From positions 91,606,609 through 91,670,608 of the forward strand of contig JARDYH010000003.1 of assembly GCA_029215795.1 (NCBI GenBank): a stretch of 64,000 nucleotides of DNA, read 5' to 3'. Source of the DNA: Anniella stebbinsi. Its lineage: Eukaryota > Chordata > Lepidosauria > Squamata > Anniellidae. The notes beneath the pieces are model-generated. The model was not told the origin of the DNA. It did not search any database and was given only the letters and a program-made list of their open reading frames with translations. Numbering within the stretch: position 1 is the stretch's first letter; each line of letters starts with the position of its first letter. Made by a program: the position numbers and the translations under genes. Shown here piece by piece: positions 55,896-64,000 of the stretch.

Positions 55896-56637
55896 GAAAT
55901 CAGTGATGCAGTCAGTGAAAGGTTAAACTTCCCCTCCCCAGGTTGCTGCTCCAGTAAAAAAAATAAAAAAATAAAATGGAAAGCCTTCCCTCTCCCAGCT
56001 GCTTTAAAGTAAACAAACAAAACAAAACATTATATGGAGACCTAGTCTGCAATCTTATGCACATTTACTTGAACTCAGGGCTTCTCTAAACGAGCTATTT
56101 ATAGTGTGTTTGTTTCTGGCCACTCATGGAAGTTTCTGGGTCAATTAAATGATGCAGTATACAAACAGGATATCTCCCATGCCCCCCACCTTATTCAGTT
56201 TTAAAATAGATCAGAGAAAAGCTTGAATAAATCCTTAATAGCGCAAAACTGGCAGCGTGTAAAGCTGGCATTGCACTATGAAGTTGCCAAGGAGGACTTT
56301 GAATGGAGGACGAAGAAGGTAAAATGCCTCCCTGTGACAAAGGGAGGCAGATCTGATCCCCGTGTGTCTATTCAGAAGTCAGTCCCATTTTGTTTGTTGG
56401 GACTTTCTCCCAAGTAAGTGTGCCGCAGGTTGCAAATTTACAGCACAATCTTAAACCCTGGTTTTCCTGGGGGCTGCGAGGAAACAGGCGAAAACTCCCC
56501 CCTTCCACTCCTTTGCACACATGGCAGAGAGAGAAGGAGGTGCTCCCTCGATTCAATGGCGTCTACCATTTAAAGGAGTCCTAGGAAGCAGCAGGATCTT
56601 CCGCCTTGTCGCCCTCCTCCCACCTCCCCCCATATAA
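55896..56637. other. Non-coding with two short quasi-palindromic repeats
   Basis: Copies of the ACTCAGAAGTAAGTCCC family lie at 56040-56090 (GCAATCTTATGCACATTTAC) and 56366-56450 (TCAGAAGTCAGTCCC, CTCCCAAGTAAGTGTG). Nothing else was recognised. Confidence 0.5.
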
Positions 56638-56957
56638 TAGGCTGACCAGATAAAATCCAAGTCAGGGCTCATGTACCTTTAACAGTTGTAGAGAAAAGGG
56701 AATTTCAGCCAGTGTCATTTGTATGCAATTAGTTCCTGGTGAAATTCCCTCTTCATCACAACAGTTAAAGTTGCAGAGGCCCTGCCTTCTTTTGTATATG
56801 GTCACTCTAGTATAGTGCCTGCACCTTTAACTGTTGTGATGAAGAGGGAATTTCACCAGGAACTAATTGCATACAAATGACCCTGGCTGAAATTCCCTTT
56901 TCTCTATAACTGTTAAAGTTACATGAGCCCTGACCTGGATTTTATCTGGTCAGCCTA
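56638..56957. mobile_element. 320-bp palindromic hAT-like MITE, perfect 8-bp TSD
   Basis: TAGGCTGACCAGATAAAATCC to GGATTTTATCTGGTCAGCCTA, with CCATATAA on both sides (56630-56637 and 56958-56965). Its tip differs from 18973 and 55557 (CAGATAAAATCC against CATATGAAAAGG) and agrees with 53922, so it belongs to a second subfamily. Confidence 0.9.
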
Positions 56958-57032
56958 CCATATAATCCAACTCATATCAATCACGCCAAAGAACCAGTAA
57001 GCACAACAGCACCAGGTAACAATAGAACTTAC

Positions 57033-57064
57033 CTTAATGTAGATATGCTCTCTGGCATTTACAA
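57033..57064 (-). other. Candidate 32-nt minus-strand exon (weak)
   Basis: On the minus strand ATGTTTATTCAG precedes a 32-nt segment ending ACATTAAG|GTAAGT, a consensus donor (57027-57032). It is open in one frame (VNAREHIYIK). It lies 17 kb upstream of the CpG island on the same strand, so it could be an upstream exon of the same gene or of another. There is no supporting evidence beyond the splice-site pattern. Confidence 0.15.
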
Positions 57065-57235
57065 CTGAATAAACATGTGGAGGATTGTATTGTGAGTCAT
57101 GGATCTCCTACATCACATCTGTTCTGCCCCTAAGTTTTGACATGTAAAATATCCTCTTTTCAAGCCTGCATAATAATCGGTGTGTATTGGTCTACACATG
57201 TACCAAATTTCTACTTTCTGGGTGGCACTGAATTA

Positions 57236-57545
57236 CTTTATTTACTTATTTTATTTACAATATTTATATACCACTCCATATCTAAAACAGATTCTGGAGT
57301 GGTGAACAGAAGAAGTAAAAAAGTAAAATGATAAAAAGAATTAAAACACCATTATTAAAATTGTCCTTTTAAAAACAGAATGCCAATTAAAACCATGGCT
57401 GGCTAGTTAAGGGATGCTTCCTGGAAGAGAGCTGTTTTCAGGAGGCGCCGAAAGCAGTACAGTGTCGGCGCCTGCCTGACCTCCAAAGGCAGGGAATTCT
57501 AAAGAAAGGGGGCCACCACACTGAAGGCTCTTTTCCTAGTGGACT
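57236..57545 (-). mobile_element. LINE 3' fragment, diverged L2-like
   Basis: On the minus strand GCCTTCAGTGTGGTGGCC, CCTTTGGAGGTCAGGCAGG and CGACACTGTACTGCTTTCGG keep the order of the L2-type C-terminal block. A long AT-rich UTR and the tail TGGAGTGGTATATAAATATTG follow. Confidence 0.55.
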
Positions 57546-58752
57546 CCAATCAAGCCATACTTTAACCAATTTGGTGTAAATTTCAACTCCCAACCCCCAT
57601 TTTGGGAGAAAGATGTACAAATGTCCAGTCTTCAGAGTTTTCTAGTATTTGGGTTCCCTTGGACTATGTGTGCAAAACAAATCTCAGTTTTCTAGATAGC
57701 ATGAGAATATCCTAACAATGTTGGTGATTCATGAGTGAGTGAATCAAGTCTGTCAGTCTGTCAGTCAGTCAATCAATCAATCAATCAGTCGCTGAGACTC
57801 AAGATTAATTTTATATATTCCTTGGGCAGAATCTGGGGATGGATAGTGGGAATTGTAGTACAGAAAATGTAAAGCCTGTTAGCAATGTAATTGTACTTAA
57901 ATTTTATTTTAGGTTCTATATAGATAAGGTAAGAGCCTCAACACACACTATTGTAACAAGCTACTATATAATTTTGCAAATTAGGGATTGAAACTGGGAT
58001 CTGGATTTTGGTGGTAGTTCTGACAAAAGGTTTATTTGAGCTGATAATCTGATGGTACAACAAGAAAAAAAATATTCAGGGGGGGAACATGTAGCACAGG
58101 CTGTATATATTATTCTTTGTACTTGGAAGAAAAATGAGCAGGAGCAATTTGCTATGTGTTTATGGGTTTTTCCTTGGTATGTTGTTAGTCTTATAATAAA
58201 ACCCCTTTCACTAATCAGCCATCCACCCAGAGTAGCTCTCAGGAGGTCTGTGTTTTGGAAAGATGAATGTGTCCAGTTTTGAAATTATGCAAGGAAATGC
58301 AATTCAGCATATTTTAGCTTTAAAGTGATATATTAGCTAATAAACCAAAAACTGACAAAGGTTTTGAAAGATATGCAGAGCAATACAAGTCAATAGGATG
58401 TTCAGAGCAATGTGAAAGGGTGGAGAAGGAAGTGAATTCACTGTGATTGGTTTTTCGGATCATACCTCAAAGATTGCGGTTTTTCTGATCATACCTCAAA
58501 GATTGCAGATCATCATCTCCTCTGTATAACTTGGGGGATTCTCAAGCTCCAGGAGGGCCACAATAGAGAGCCAGTGTGGGGGCGGTGATTGGCCTAGCAG
58601 ATTAAAAATTGTGTAGATGTGATTTACATAAATGTGGTATGTAGTATGTGTAAATATGGTATCGCACTTCCCTTAATAATTGTTTTAGTGTCTGTTAAAA
58701 GGCCCACCTCCCATTTTGAGAACCGAAAACCTAGTGATTATCTCTGAAAAGG
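57546..58752. other. Non-coding; (TCAG/TCAA)n run
   Basis: A GTCAGTCAATCAATCAATC run lies at about 57752-57792. Nothing else was recognised. Confidence 0.5.
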
Positions 58753-60045
58753 ATGCCATTTCCAATTAAAGAAAGTGGATTTAGCTTTCTGGACCTTTCC
58801 TTATATCAGTGGGCTTATCTGTTGACTCATACTGAATTTTGGTGTTTCCCATCTGCATCAGATCTTCCGCCTGGGTCAGTTTTGGAATGTTCTTGTCTAG
58901 TTCCTCTCTATAAATCGATGGCATTAGGTTCTAGACATACAAGAACATTCATGGTTTCTCACATAGTTGCTACAGTTAGAGATGTGTGGCGTATAACGTT
59001 GCACCGATTATACTTTGATCCACTTTATTATGTATTATTATTGATGGATTACATTTATATGCCACTCTTTTTCTTCCTTAAGGAACTCAAGGCAATCCTC
59101 CTCTCCATTTTATCCTCACAACAACAAGCCTGTGAAGTAGATTGGCTTGAGAGTCTGTGGGTGGGTTTCCATGGCCAAGTGGGGACTACAACCCGGATCT
59201 CCCGACTCCCAATCCAACACTCTAGCCACTATACCACACTGGCTAAATTGACTTTATGAAGCCATTCAGATCTAACAAATAGTAAGAATTTTTTTGTGTG
59301 TGGCAGACATGAAAAGATAAGGCAATTTTTACTTTGGATCAAATGGTGGGTGCCGATTCTGAGTTTTTGTCATTTTCTTTATTGCATGCAAAATGTGACT
59401 TGCCAGCTATGGCTGAATCTTGCAATCGCAGCATTTGTTAGTATCTAGGTTTGGCCTGGCCGCCTTTACAGTAACAGAGTCTCTGTCATTATTGGAAGCA
59501 CTGGTCAGGCAAACCCACAGTCCATGTCTATAAATACTTATTATTGGTGAATAAACGTGATGTACGTGTTCTAAGCAGGAATGGAATAGCGAATTGGATT
59601 GTCCCATTCTGCCTAATTAGTGGATTGCCGCTTTGGCATCTATATCTAATGCATCTACGGATCTTAGGCTGTGTCTTATTCAGCAAAAAAAATTGTTTAG
59701 TGTCTATTGATCACCACAACGTCTCTTTAATAAGGAATTGTCTAATTTGGCTAATTGCTGGTGGTACAGTGCAACTAATGCTTCTTTAGCCATGTCCAGT
59801 AGTTGCTTCTTGGGGTGGGGGAGGTTATTATTTGGATACATTTTGTACTGGAACAGTCTTTAATATTCACTGATGAACACACTCTTTTAAATTATTTACC
59901 TGCTTCATGGAAATTAAAGAGCTGTCAGTGTAAATGGATTCCCCATGCCTTGTTGACAGCTAAAAGAATGATATTACAACACTGGAAAGGTAAACACCCA
60001 CAATGTCCCTGGCTGCTGTCAGTCACTCCAGTGGAATTTCAATAG
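58753..60045 (+). pseudogene. L1 ORF2 C-terminal remnant
   Basis: The last part (59860-60045) reads HTLLNYLPASWKLKSCQC, then LLTAKRMILQHWKGKHPQCP and WLLSV, which matches the L1 ORF2 end (LLLAAKRLIAxxWK). The first part (58753-59015) has VWRITLHRLYFDP, like the TWYLTP block ahead of the Cys-rich motif. Stops and frameshifts lie between, and a SINE (59026-59245) sits in the middle. Removing it rejoins YFDP with a YEAI block. A (T)8 run follows the end, but I cannot see an A-rich tail. The reverse transcriptase core is absent. Confidence 0.65.
59026..59245 (-). repeat. Sauria-type SINE inserted in the L1 remnant
   Basis: On the minus strand the head AGCCAGTGTGGTATAGTGG and CTAGAGTGTTGGATTGGG is tRNA-like, with GGAGATCCGGGTTG as B-box region. 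The body has CAAGCCAATCTACTTCACAG, then GAGGATAAAATGG. The 3' end CCTTGAGTTCCTTAAGGAAG and AGAGTGGCATATAAATG is the Bov-B/RTE-like tail, with (ATT)n beyond. The direct flanks actttat (left) and actttat (right, about 59250) look like a target duplication. Confidence 0.85.
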
Positions 60046-60689
60046 ACCGACATGGTTTTTTTTTTAAGATAGAAAAAAGTAGTACCCTGCTTCAAATCCC
60101 CTTTTGCCCGAGTCCCCAAGAACTGTTTTTTGGGGTGTCCCACACACCTCCACATTTTTTGCTCCCTAACATTTTAAGAGCAGTTAAAGCTCAAAGGATT
60201 AAAAAAAACAGGGAAGCGTGTGGGGAACCCTGAAAAACAGTTGCTCGGGTCTCAGGGAACTGGGGATTCCAAGCAGGGCACTGTCCAGGTTTAGGGGAAG
60301 CCCTTGAGTGCTATAGATAACTTCGCTATCAACTCTGTTTTCAACAACCACAATACTGCTATAGCGCAACAGTGGCTAACCCATAAAAAGAAGAAAAGGG
60401 TTGCAATGCAACCAGGATCGCATGTTGGAGTGGGAATGGGGGATGAAGGGGGGGGGAGCTCGTGACAGCCCTTCCAAAGTGCGGTTTTGGCACAATTGCA
60501 GGGGCTGTCACTGGCAAGGGGACTGTGGCAGGGATTCCGATTGGAATGGGGCTGGGGGCCTTTGCGAGCCAAACCGAGGAATGAGGGGGAGGGAGAAACA
60601 ACCAACACACAGTGTGTGGTGCACCTGATCATCTGTGCACAGCTAGTCACCCGTCTTGAGTTAGCATGTCGTGTGAACATGTCAACCAA
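60046..60689. other. No recognisable gene
   Basis: GC-richer patch at 60400-60600. ORFs on both strands (such as 60291-60689 minus) show no domain and look like low-complexity chance frames. Confidence 0.35.
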
Positions 60690-60963
60690 CCTGGTTCACA
60701 TGTCACGATAAGCCACCACAGTGCAATTCACCTGCAGGGCTCCAAGAAACATGCCGGCTGCCATTTTTAATATGCAAGTCACAGATTGTTCTAGGGTTTC
60801 CTTAGGGTTGTTTAACCCTCAAATAACCCACAAGGTCTGGATATGTGCAACACAGCAAGCCGTGGCGAGCCCCCACCGTGGCTTGCATATTCAAAATGGC
60901 AGCTGGTGCATGTCTCGTTGGTTAATTAACCCACGGTGGTTTATCATGACATGTGAACCAGCC
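60690..60963. mobile_element. MITE, GGTTCACATGTCACGATAAG subtype
   Basis: CTGGTTCACATGTCACGATAAGC and CATGACATGTGAACCAG are inverted ends. ACCACAGTG and CCCACGGTGG follow inward, then GCCGGCTGCCATTTTTAATATGC on the left and ATATTCAAAATGGCAGCTGG on the right. The interior has CTTAGGGTTGTTTAACCC. One of the best preserved subfamily members. Confidence 0.65.
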
Positions 60964-61656
60964 CAATGCATGGGCTTGCTGCAGAAGTCTATACTGCAGT
61001 GGAAGTTAATGGTCCAGTCTTTATGAAGTGAGGGTTCTCTTATAACAAATGGTACATGACAGCAATCAATGGTTAATAAGGTTGCAAGAGAAATCATCTT
61101 TGCAGCCGAGACATAAAGAAGAAGCAGAGAGAGGAGGAAAAGTGGCAACCGTTAAACAGATATGATGAGACAGAACAATATGAGGAGTCCCTCAGGAAAT
61201 CAATTTAGTGCACTCTTTAGATGCAGTTTTATAGTACAATGAGATGGAAGAATATAACTGAAATAAATTCATTCTTGGAAAAAAACAAAGCAGGAAACCT
61301 GGTACCTTTGAGAAGAGTGGATATTCCTAGATAGAGAAAAACCCATAGGAGTGTAAGCCATGGGCCACAAGGATGCCCAGATGGCCTTTGGCAGTGGCTA
61401 TAAAATGGGTTGCTCTGAAGAATGACTTACCTAGCCAAAAACAGCCCCCCAACCATATATGGCAGCCCCTTGGGGGCTAGATTAATAGCTCCACATTTCT
61501 ATTGCCTACCTCAGAATGGCAAAGGTGGGGGGTTGTTAGAGGTTAACCACCTCCTGGGTCACCAGTATATGGCTGGTGCACTGTGTTCATCTTGGCAGGT
61601 CACAAGTTGTGAAGTGTGTGTGTGCATGTGTTCTCAGAGTTGGTGCCCTAGCTATA
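60964..61656. other. No recognisable feature
   Basis: Non-coding sequence. Confidence 0.4.
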
Positions 61657-61711
61657 TTATTATTATTATTATTATTTATTACACTTATATACCGCCCCAT
61701 AGCCGAAGCTC
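61657..61711 (-). repeat. LINE tail fragment, minus strand
   Basis: (TTA)n tract, then TATACCGCCCCATAGCCGAAGCTC, the inverse of the L2-type 3' end. It is directly followed by the plus-strand copy below. Confidence 0.75.
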
Positions 61712-61911
61712 TAGAATGCTCTCCCCAGAGAGGTCCATCTTCATGCCTACTGTGTTGTCCTTTTGGTTCCACAGAAAGATCTCATAACTTCCCAGGACTT
61801 TTGTATATTGTTTTTAATTGTTTTTAATCCTATGTAAACCGCCCAGAGAGCTTCGGCTATGGGGCGGTATACAAATGTAATAAATAAATAAATAAATAAA
61901 TAAATTAATTT
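61712..61911 (+). mobile_element. LINE 3' end, plus strand, (AAAT)n tail
   Basis: Starts with a coding stub NALPREVHLH, as in the LWNELPREVRLAP block, then a 3' UTR with GTATATTGTTTTTAATTG. The end is GAGAGCTTCGGCTATGGGGC and GGTATACAAATG, followed by (AAAT)n at about 61882-61910. With the fragment before it, the two 3' ends form an inverted pair. Confidence 0.8.
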
Positions 61912-62854
61912 TAGCCTTGCTGGCTGAACACTTTTTCTGCCTTTTAGGGTTTGTATCTTAATTGTGTTTTTTTTGGTTTGCTTGTATTTTCCTTTGCTGT
62001 AAACTGCCTTGCAAATTTCTACTGAAGGTTAATAAAGACAACTCTGTAACAAATGAATAAATGGATATCTAGGCTTTTCAGGGGGGAAAAAAAGTAATGA
62101 ATAAATTATTCATTTGCAGTGCCTTTCCCATTAATCTTCTGGAACTTCAGCTTTTGGTTAGGGTCTTTTCTACCTTCTTCCAGAGTTCCATGGTTAGAAA
62201 CTTTGCCCTACTGAAAAAAAACCAGACCTATTTACAAAACAACTACAAAGCCGTAGGGTGGATGAAAATGGTATTCTGACTATCTGATGGAATAATGAGG
62301 ACGATCTAGCAATCCATCCAGAAACAAACTATGAAACTGCACAACTCTTCTCAAAAGATCCACACCACCATATTAAAGTGAAATGTTTCCATGGTAAACC
62401 TCTGGAGAAAAACCACTTGCGCCGAAGAACAATCTTTGCATACCATACGGTGCGCTGCACTGCAAGTCAGAGAAGAGCTGATAAAAGTAGTATCTTCAAA
62501 ATTGATAAACAAGCTTCAAGGAAATCCCTTGTGTGCCACGTAGCTTTTTCTCGATGGATAAATATTTAAAGGAGAGCTTGGTTGTTGTATATGGAATTTT
62601 CCAGTGAAGGCTGAGGGTGGGGATGAGAAAACGGGCATGATCTAGCAAAAATTAGCATTTGTAATTGATTTCAACGTGAGAGAAATGTTTCGGTCTAGCC
62701 AATAGGATTTGAAAATCCTTTACTTTGGCACGACTATGGCAAGACCTTGTTTTTAATTACTATGAGGGCTGAATACTTTGAACAACTTAATTGGTAGATT
62801 AATCAACAAATGTTTTAGCTGTTTAATGAGGCTGCTTAATTAACTCTTAAGAAC
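61912..62854. other. No recognisable feature
   Basis: Non-coding, AT-rich sequence. Confidence 0.4.
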
Positions 62855-62884
62855 ACTTACTATAAAGTAAGCCCTGTTGAACTA

Positions 62885-63425
62885 GGGCCCTTTCTACACC
62901 GTAGGGGTGTAGAGGGCGGAGAGTGGGCTTCCAGGATCGGCGCTTTCAGTTTACATCACAAGTGTGATGGCCCAGGCTGCTCCTGGGCTGTCGTGGTATC
63001 GCAGGCACCGTTTAAAACAAACAAACCAAAAAAACCTGGGGAAAAGCGCTGCTGTGCTCCAACACAAACCGTAAGTAACAAAAAAAAAATAGCGCCGAAA
63101 ATGGCCCACCCACCCACGCCCCGCCAGCCTAGGGATGGAGGGCTTCCTTTCCCCCATCCCCTGATGGGCTTGGAGCTGCACGGGGTGGCTCCGTGCCCAT
63201 TTTGCTGCCACGCTTACTCGCGCATAAGCACAGCACCACCCGGGACGGGTGGGCACATCTTCCGCGGTTCCAGGAACTTCCTGGGACCGCGGAAGAATTG
63301 GGATTTTTCTGGTTTCTGGTTTCCCGGGAAAATCCCGTGCCCCTCCCTGGTCCCTGTGCGTCATTTGGACTCACAGGGACCAGCCAGGGGCCAACCCAGG
63401 CGAAACGCCTGGTGTGGAAAGGGCC
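62885..63425. mobile_element. 541-bp GC-rich MITE with GGGCCCTTTCTACACC ends
   Basis: GGGCCCTTTCTACACC and GGTGTGGAAAGGGCC are the ends (one mismatch). TA lies directly outside both ends. The interior has inverted pieces such as CCGCGGTTCCAGGAAC and GTTCCTGGGACCGCGG-like text near 63260-63290. CpG-rich. ORFs (62993-63481 and others) have no domain. It splits a copy of the ACTCAGAAGTAAGTCCC repeat whose halves lie at 62855-62884 (AAGTAAGCCCTGTTGAACTA) and 63426-63475 (GTAGTTACTTCTATG, CATGCTTAGGATTGCAC). Confidence 0.75.
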
Positions 63426-63475
63426 TAAATAGTAGTTACTTCTATGTAAACATGCTTAGGATTGCACTGTCAGTT

Positions 63476-63870
63476 AACTAACAGGCAATTTTCCATTTTG
63501 GCAATGTCCTAATACTATAATAGGAAAATTGCCATCATTCATCCTCATGTGTCTTCCCTCCCCCCTCCGCCCATGCAACCATTCAACATGCCCATAGGTG
63601 AGTGTTCTCCACCCAAAATTAGATGCAGACCTTAAGGGAGGTCTCCTGCAGTCACCAGTGAAAAGCTAGATGCGCCTTTGTATCTTTGCTCTCCCAGGAC
63701 TCCTGTGCCTTTCCAGAGCGCATGGCAACAAGTGAAAGAACTGTGTAGTTCTACTCCACCTTGTGACGCACTGATGGGGAAAGCTTAACCTGTTGCTTCT
63801 TCATTTATTAAGCTGCTTTCAAAAGCACAGGGTCCCTGCAAAACAAAAGGTACAGAACCGCTTTCATTCT
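63476..63870. other. No recognisable feature
   Basis: Non-coding sequence. Confidence 0.4.
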
Positions 63871-64000
63871 GAGGGCCGAATTCCATTTGAGAGACGCTCT
63901 CCAGGCCACATTCCAGTGGGGGTGGGCCAAAGCCAAAAGGGCGGGGCCAAGAAACAAAAGCGCCAACTCTAGCTTAGAGTTCTCACTGCCTCTAGCTACT
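63871..64000. repeat. Edge of a GAGGGCCGAATTC repeat
   Basis: GAGGGCCGAATTCCATTTG, AGGCCACATTCCAGTGGGG and AAAGGGCGGGGCCAAG recall a hAT-like element common in reptiles. It is cut by the window end. Confidence 0.4.

Noticed and set aside
58753..59259. 168-codon ORF as a host gene
   Set aside because: The first part fits an L1 ORF2 relic and the second part is a SINE read in reverse.
62993..63481. 162-codon ORF near the right end
   Set aside because: Inside the GC-rich 541-bp MITE, and it runs past its right border.
1..64000. CRISPR array, prokaryotic operon or integron-like system
   Set aside because: No regularly spaced direct repeats. The repeats present are inverted or eukaryotic retroelements, and the base composition and SINEs are those of a vertebrate.

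Overview
This is vertebrate nuclear DNA, most probably from a squamate reptile (a lizard or possibly a snake). The evidence is the repeat set: tRNA-derived SINEs with a Bov-B/RTE-like 3' end (Sauria SINE type), several L2/CR1-like LINE 3' ends with (TAAA)n or (ATT)n tails, an L1 ORF2 remnant, a Ngaro/DIRS-type SGNH hydrolase remnant, a Penelope-like GIY-YIG remnant, a Tc1/mariner-like element and many short palindromic DNA transposons. The window is mostly AT-rich, intron-like or intergenic, with one strong CpG island. Species and locus could not be identified.

Layout. 1-38.7 kb is AT-rich DNA with scattered repeats: a GATC-rich foldback element (0.9-1.6 kb), a CpG-rich foldback element (4.9-5.2 kb), MITEs, a gypsy-like solo LTR (12.8-13.4 kb), a broken Tc1/mariner-like element split by a LINE (13.6-15.5 kb), a hAT-like element (23.7-25.5 kb), the Ngaro remnant (29.8-30.8 kb), an L2-like LINE (32.4-32.9 kb) and the Penelope remnant (33.8-34.1 kb). 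The CpG island at about 38.8-40.2 kb ends on its left in a good minus-strand splice donor (39228-39233). It is best read as promoter plus first, probably untranslated, exon of a minus-strand gene whose first intron would be the left part of the window. No exon could be tied to a known protein; three weak exon candidates are listed.

40.2-64 kb would be upstream of that promoter and is a transposon graveyard. 46.8-51.7 kb is a nest of MITEs that share tips (GACAACAC-type words) but differ inside, with a second solo LTR inside it. 52.3-57.0 kb holds five copies of a roughly 320-bp palindromic hAT-like MITE. Three copies in the window keep perfect 8-bp target duplications. One copy sits at the centre of an inverted duplication that runs on into ordinary flanking DNA. 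Two adjacent degenerate tandem arrays lie at 52.8-53.6 kb. 58.7-60.0 kb is an L1 ORF2 tail split by a SINE.

There is no intact protein-coding gene, rRNA, tRNA or CRISPR array that I can support. Most long ORFs are chance or repeat-derived. Family names come from recognising motifs by eye, without any database search.
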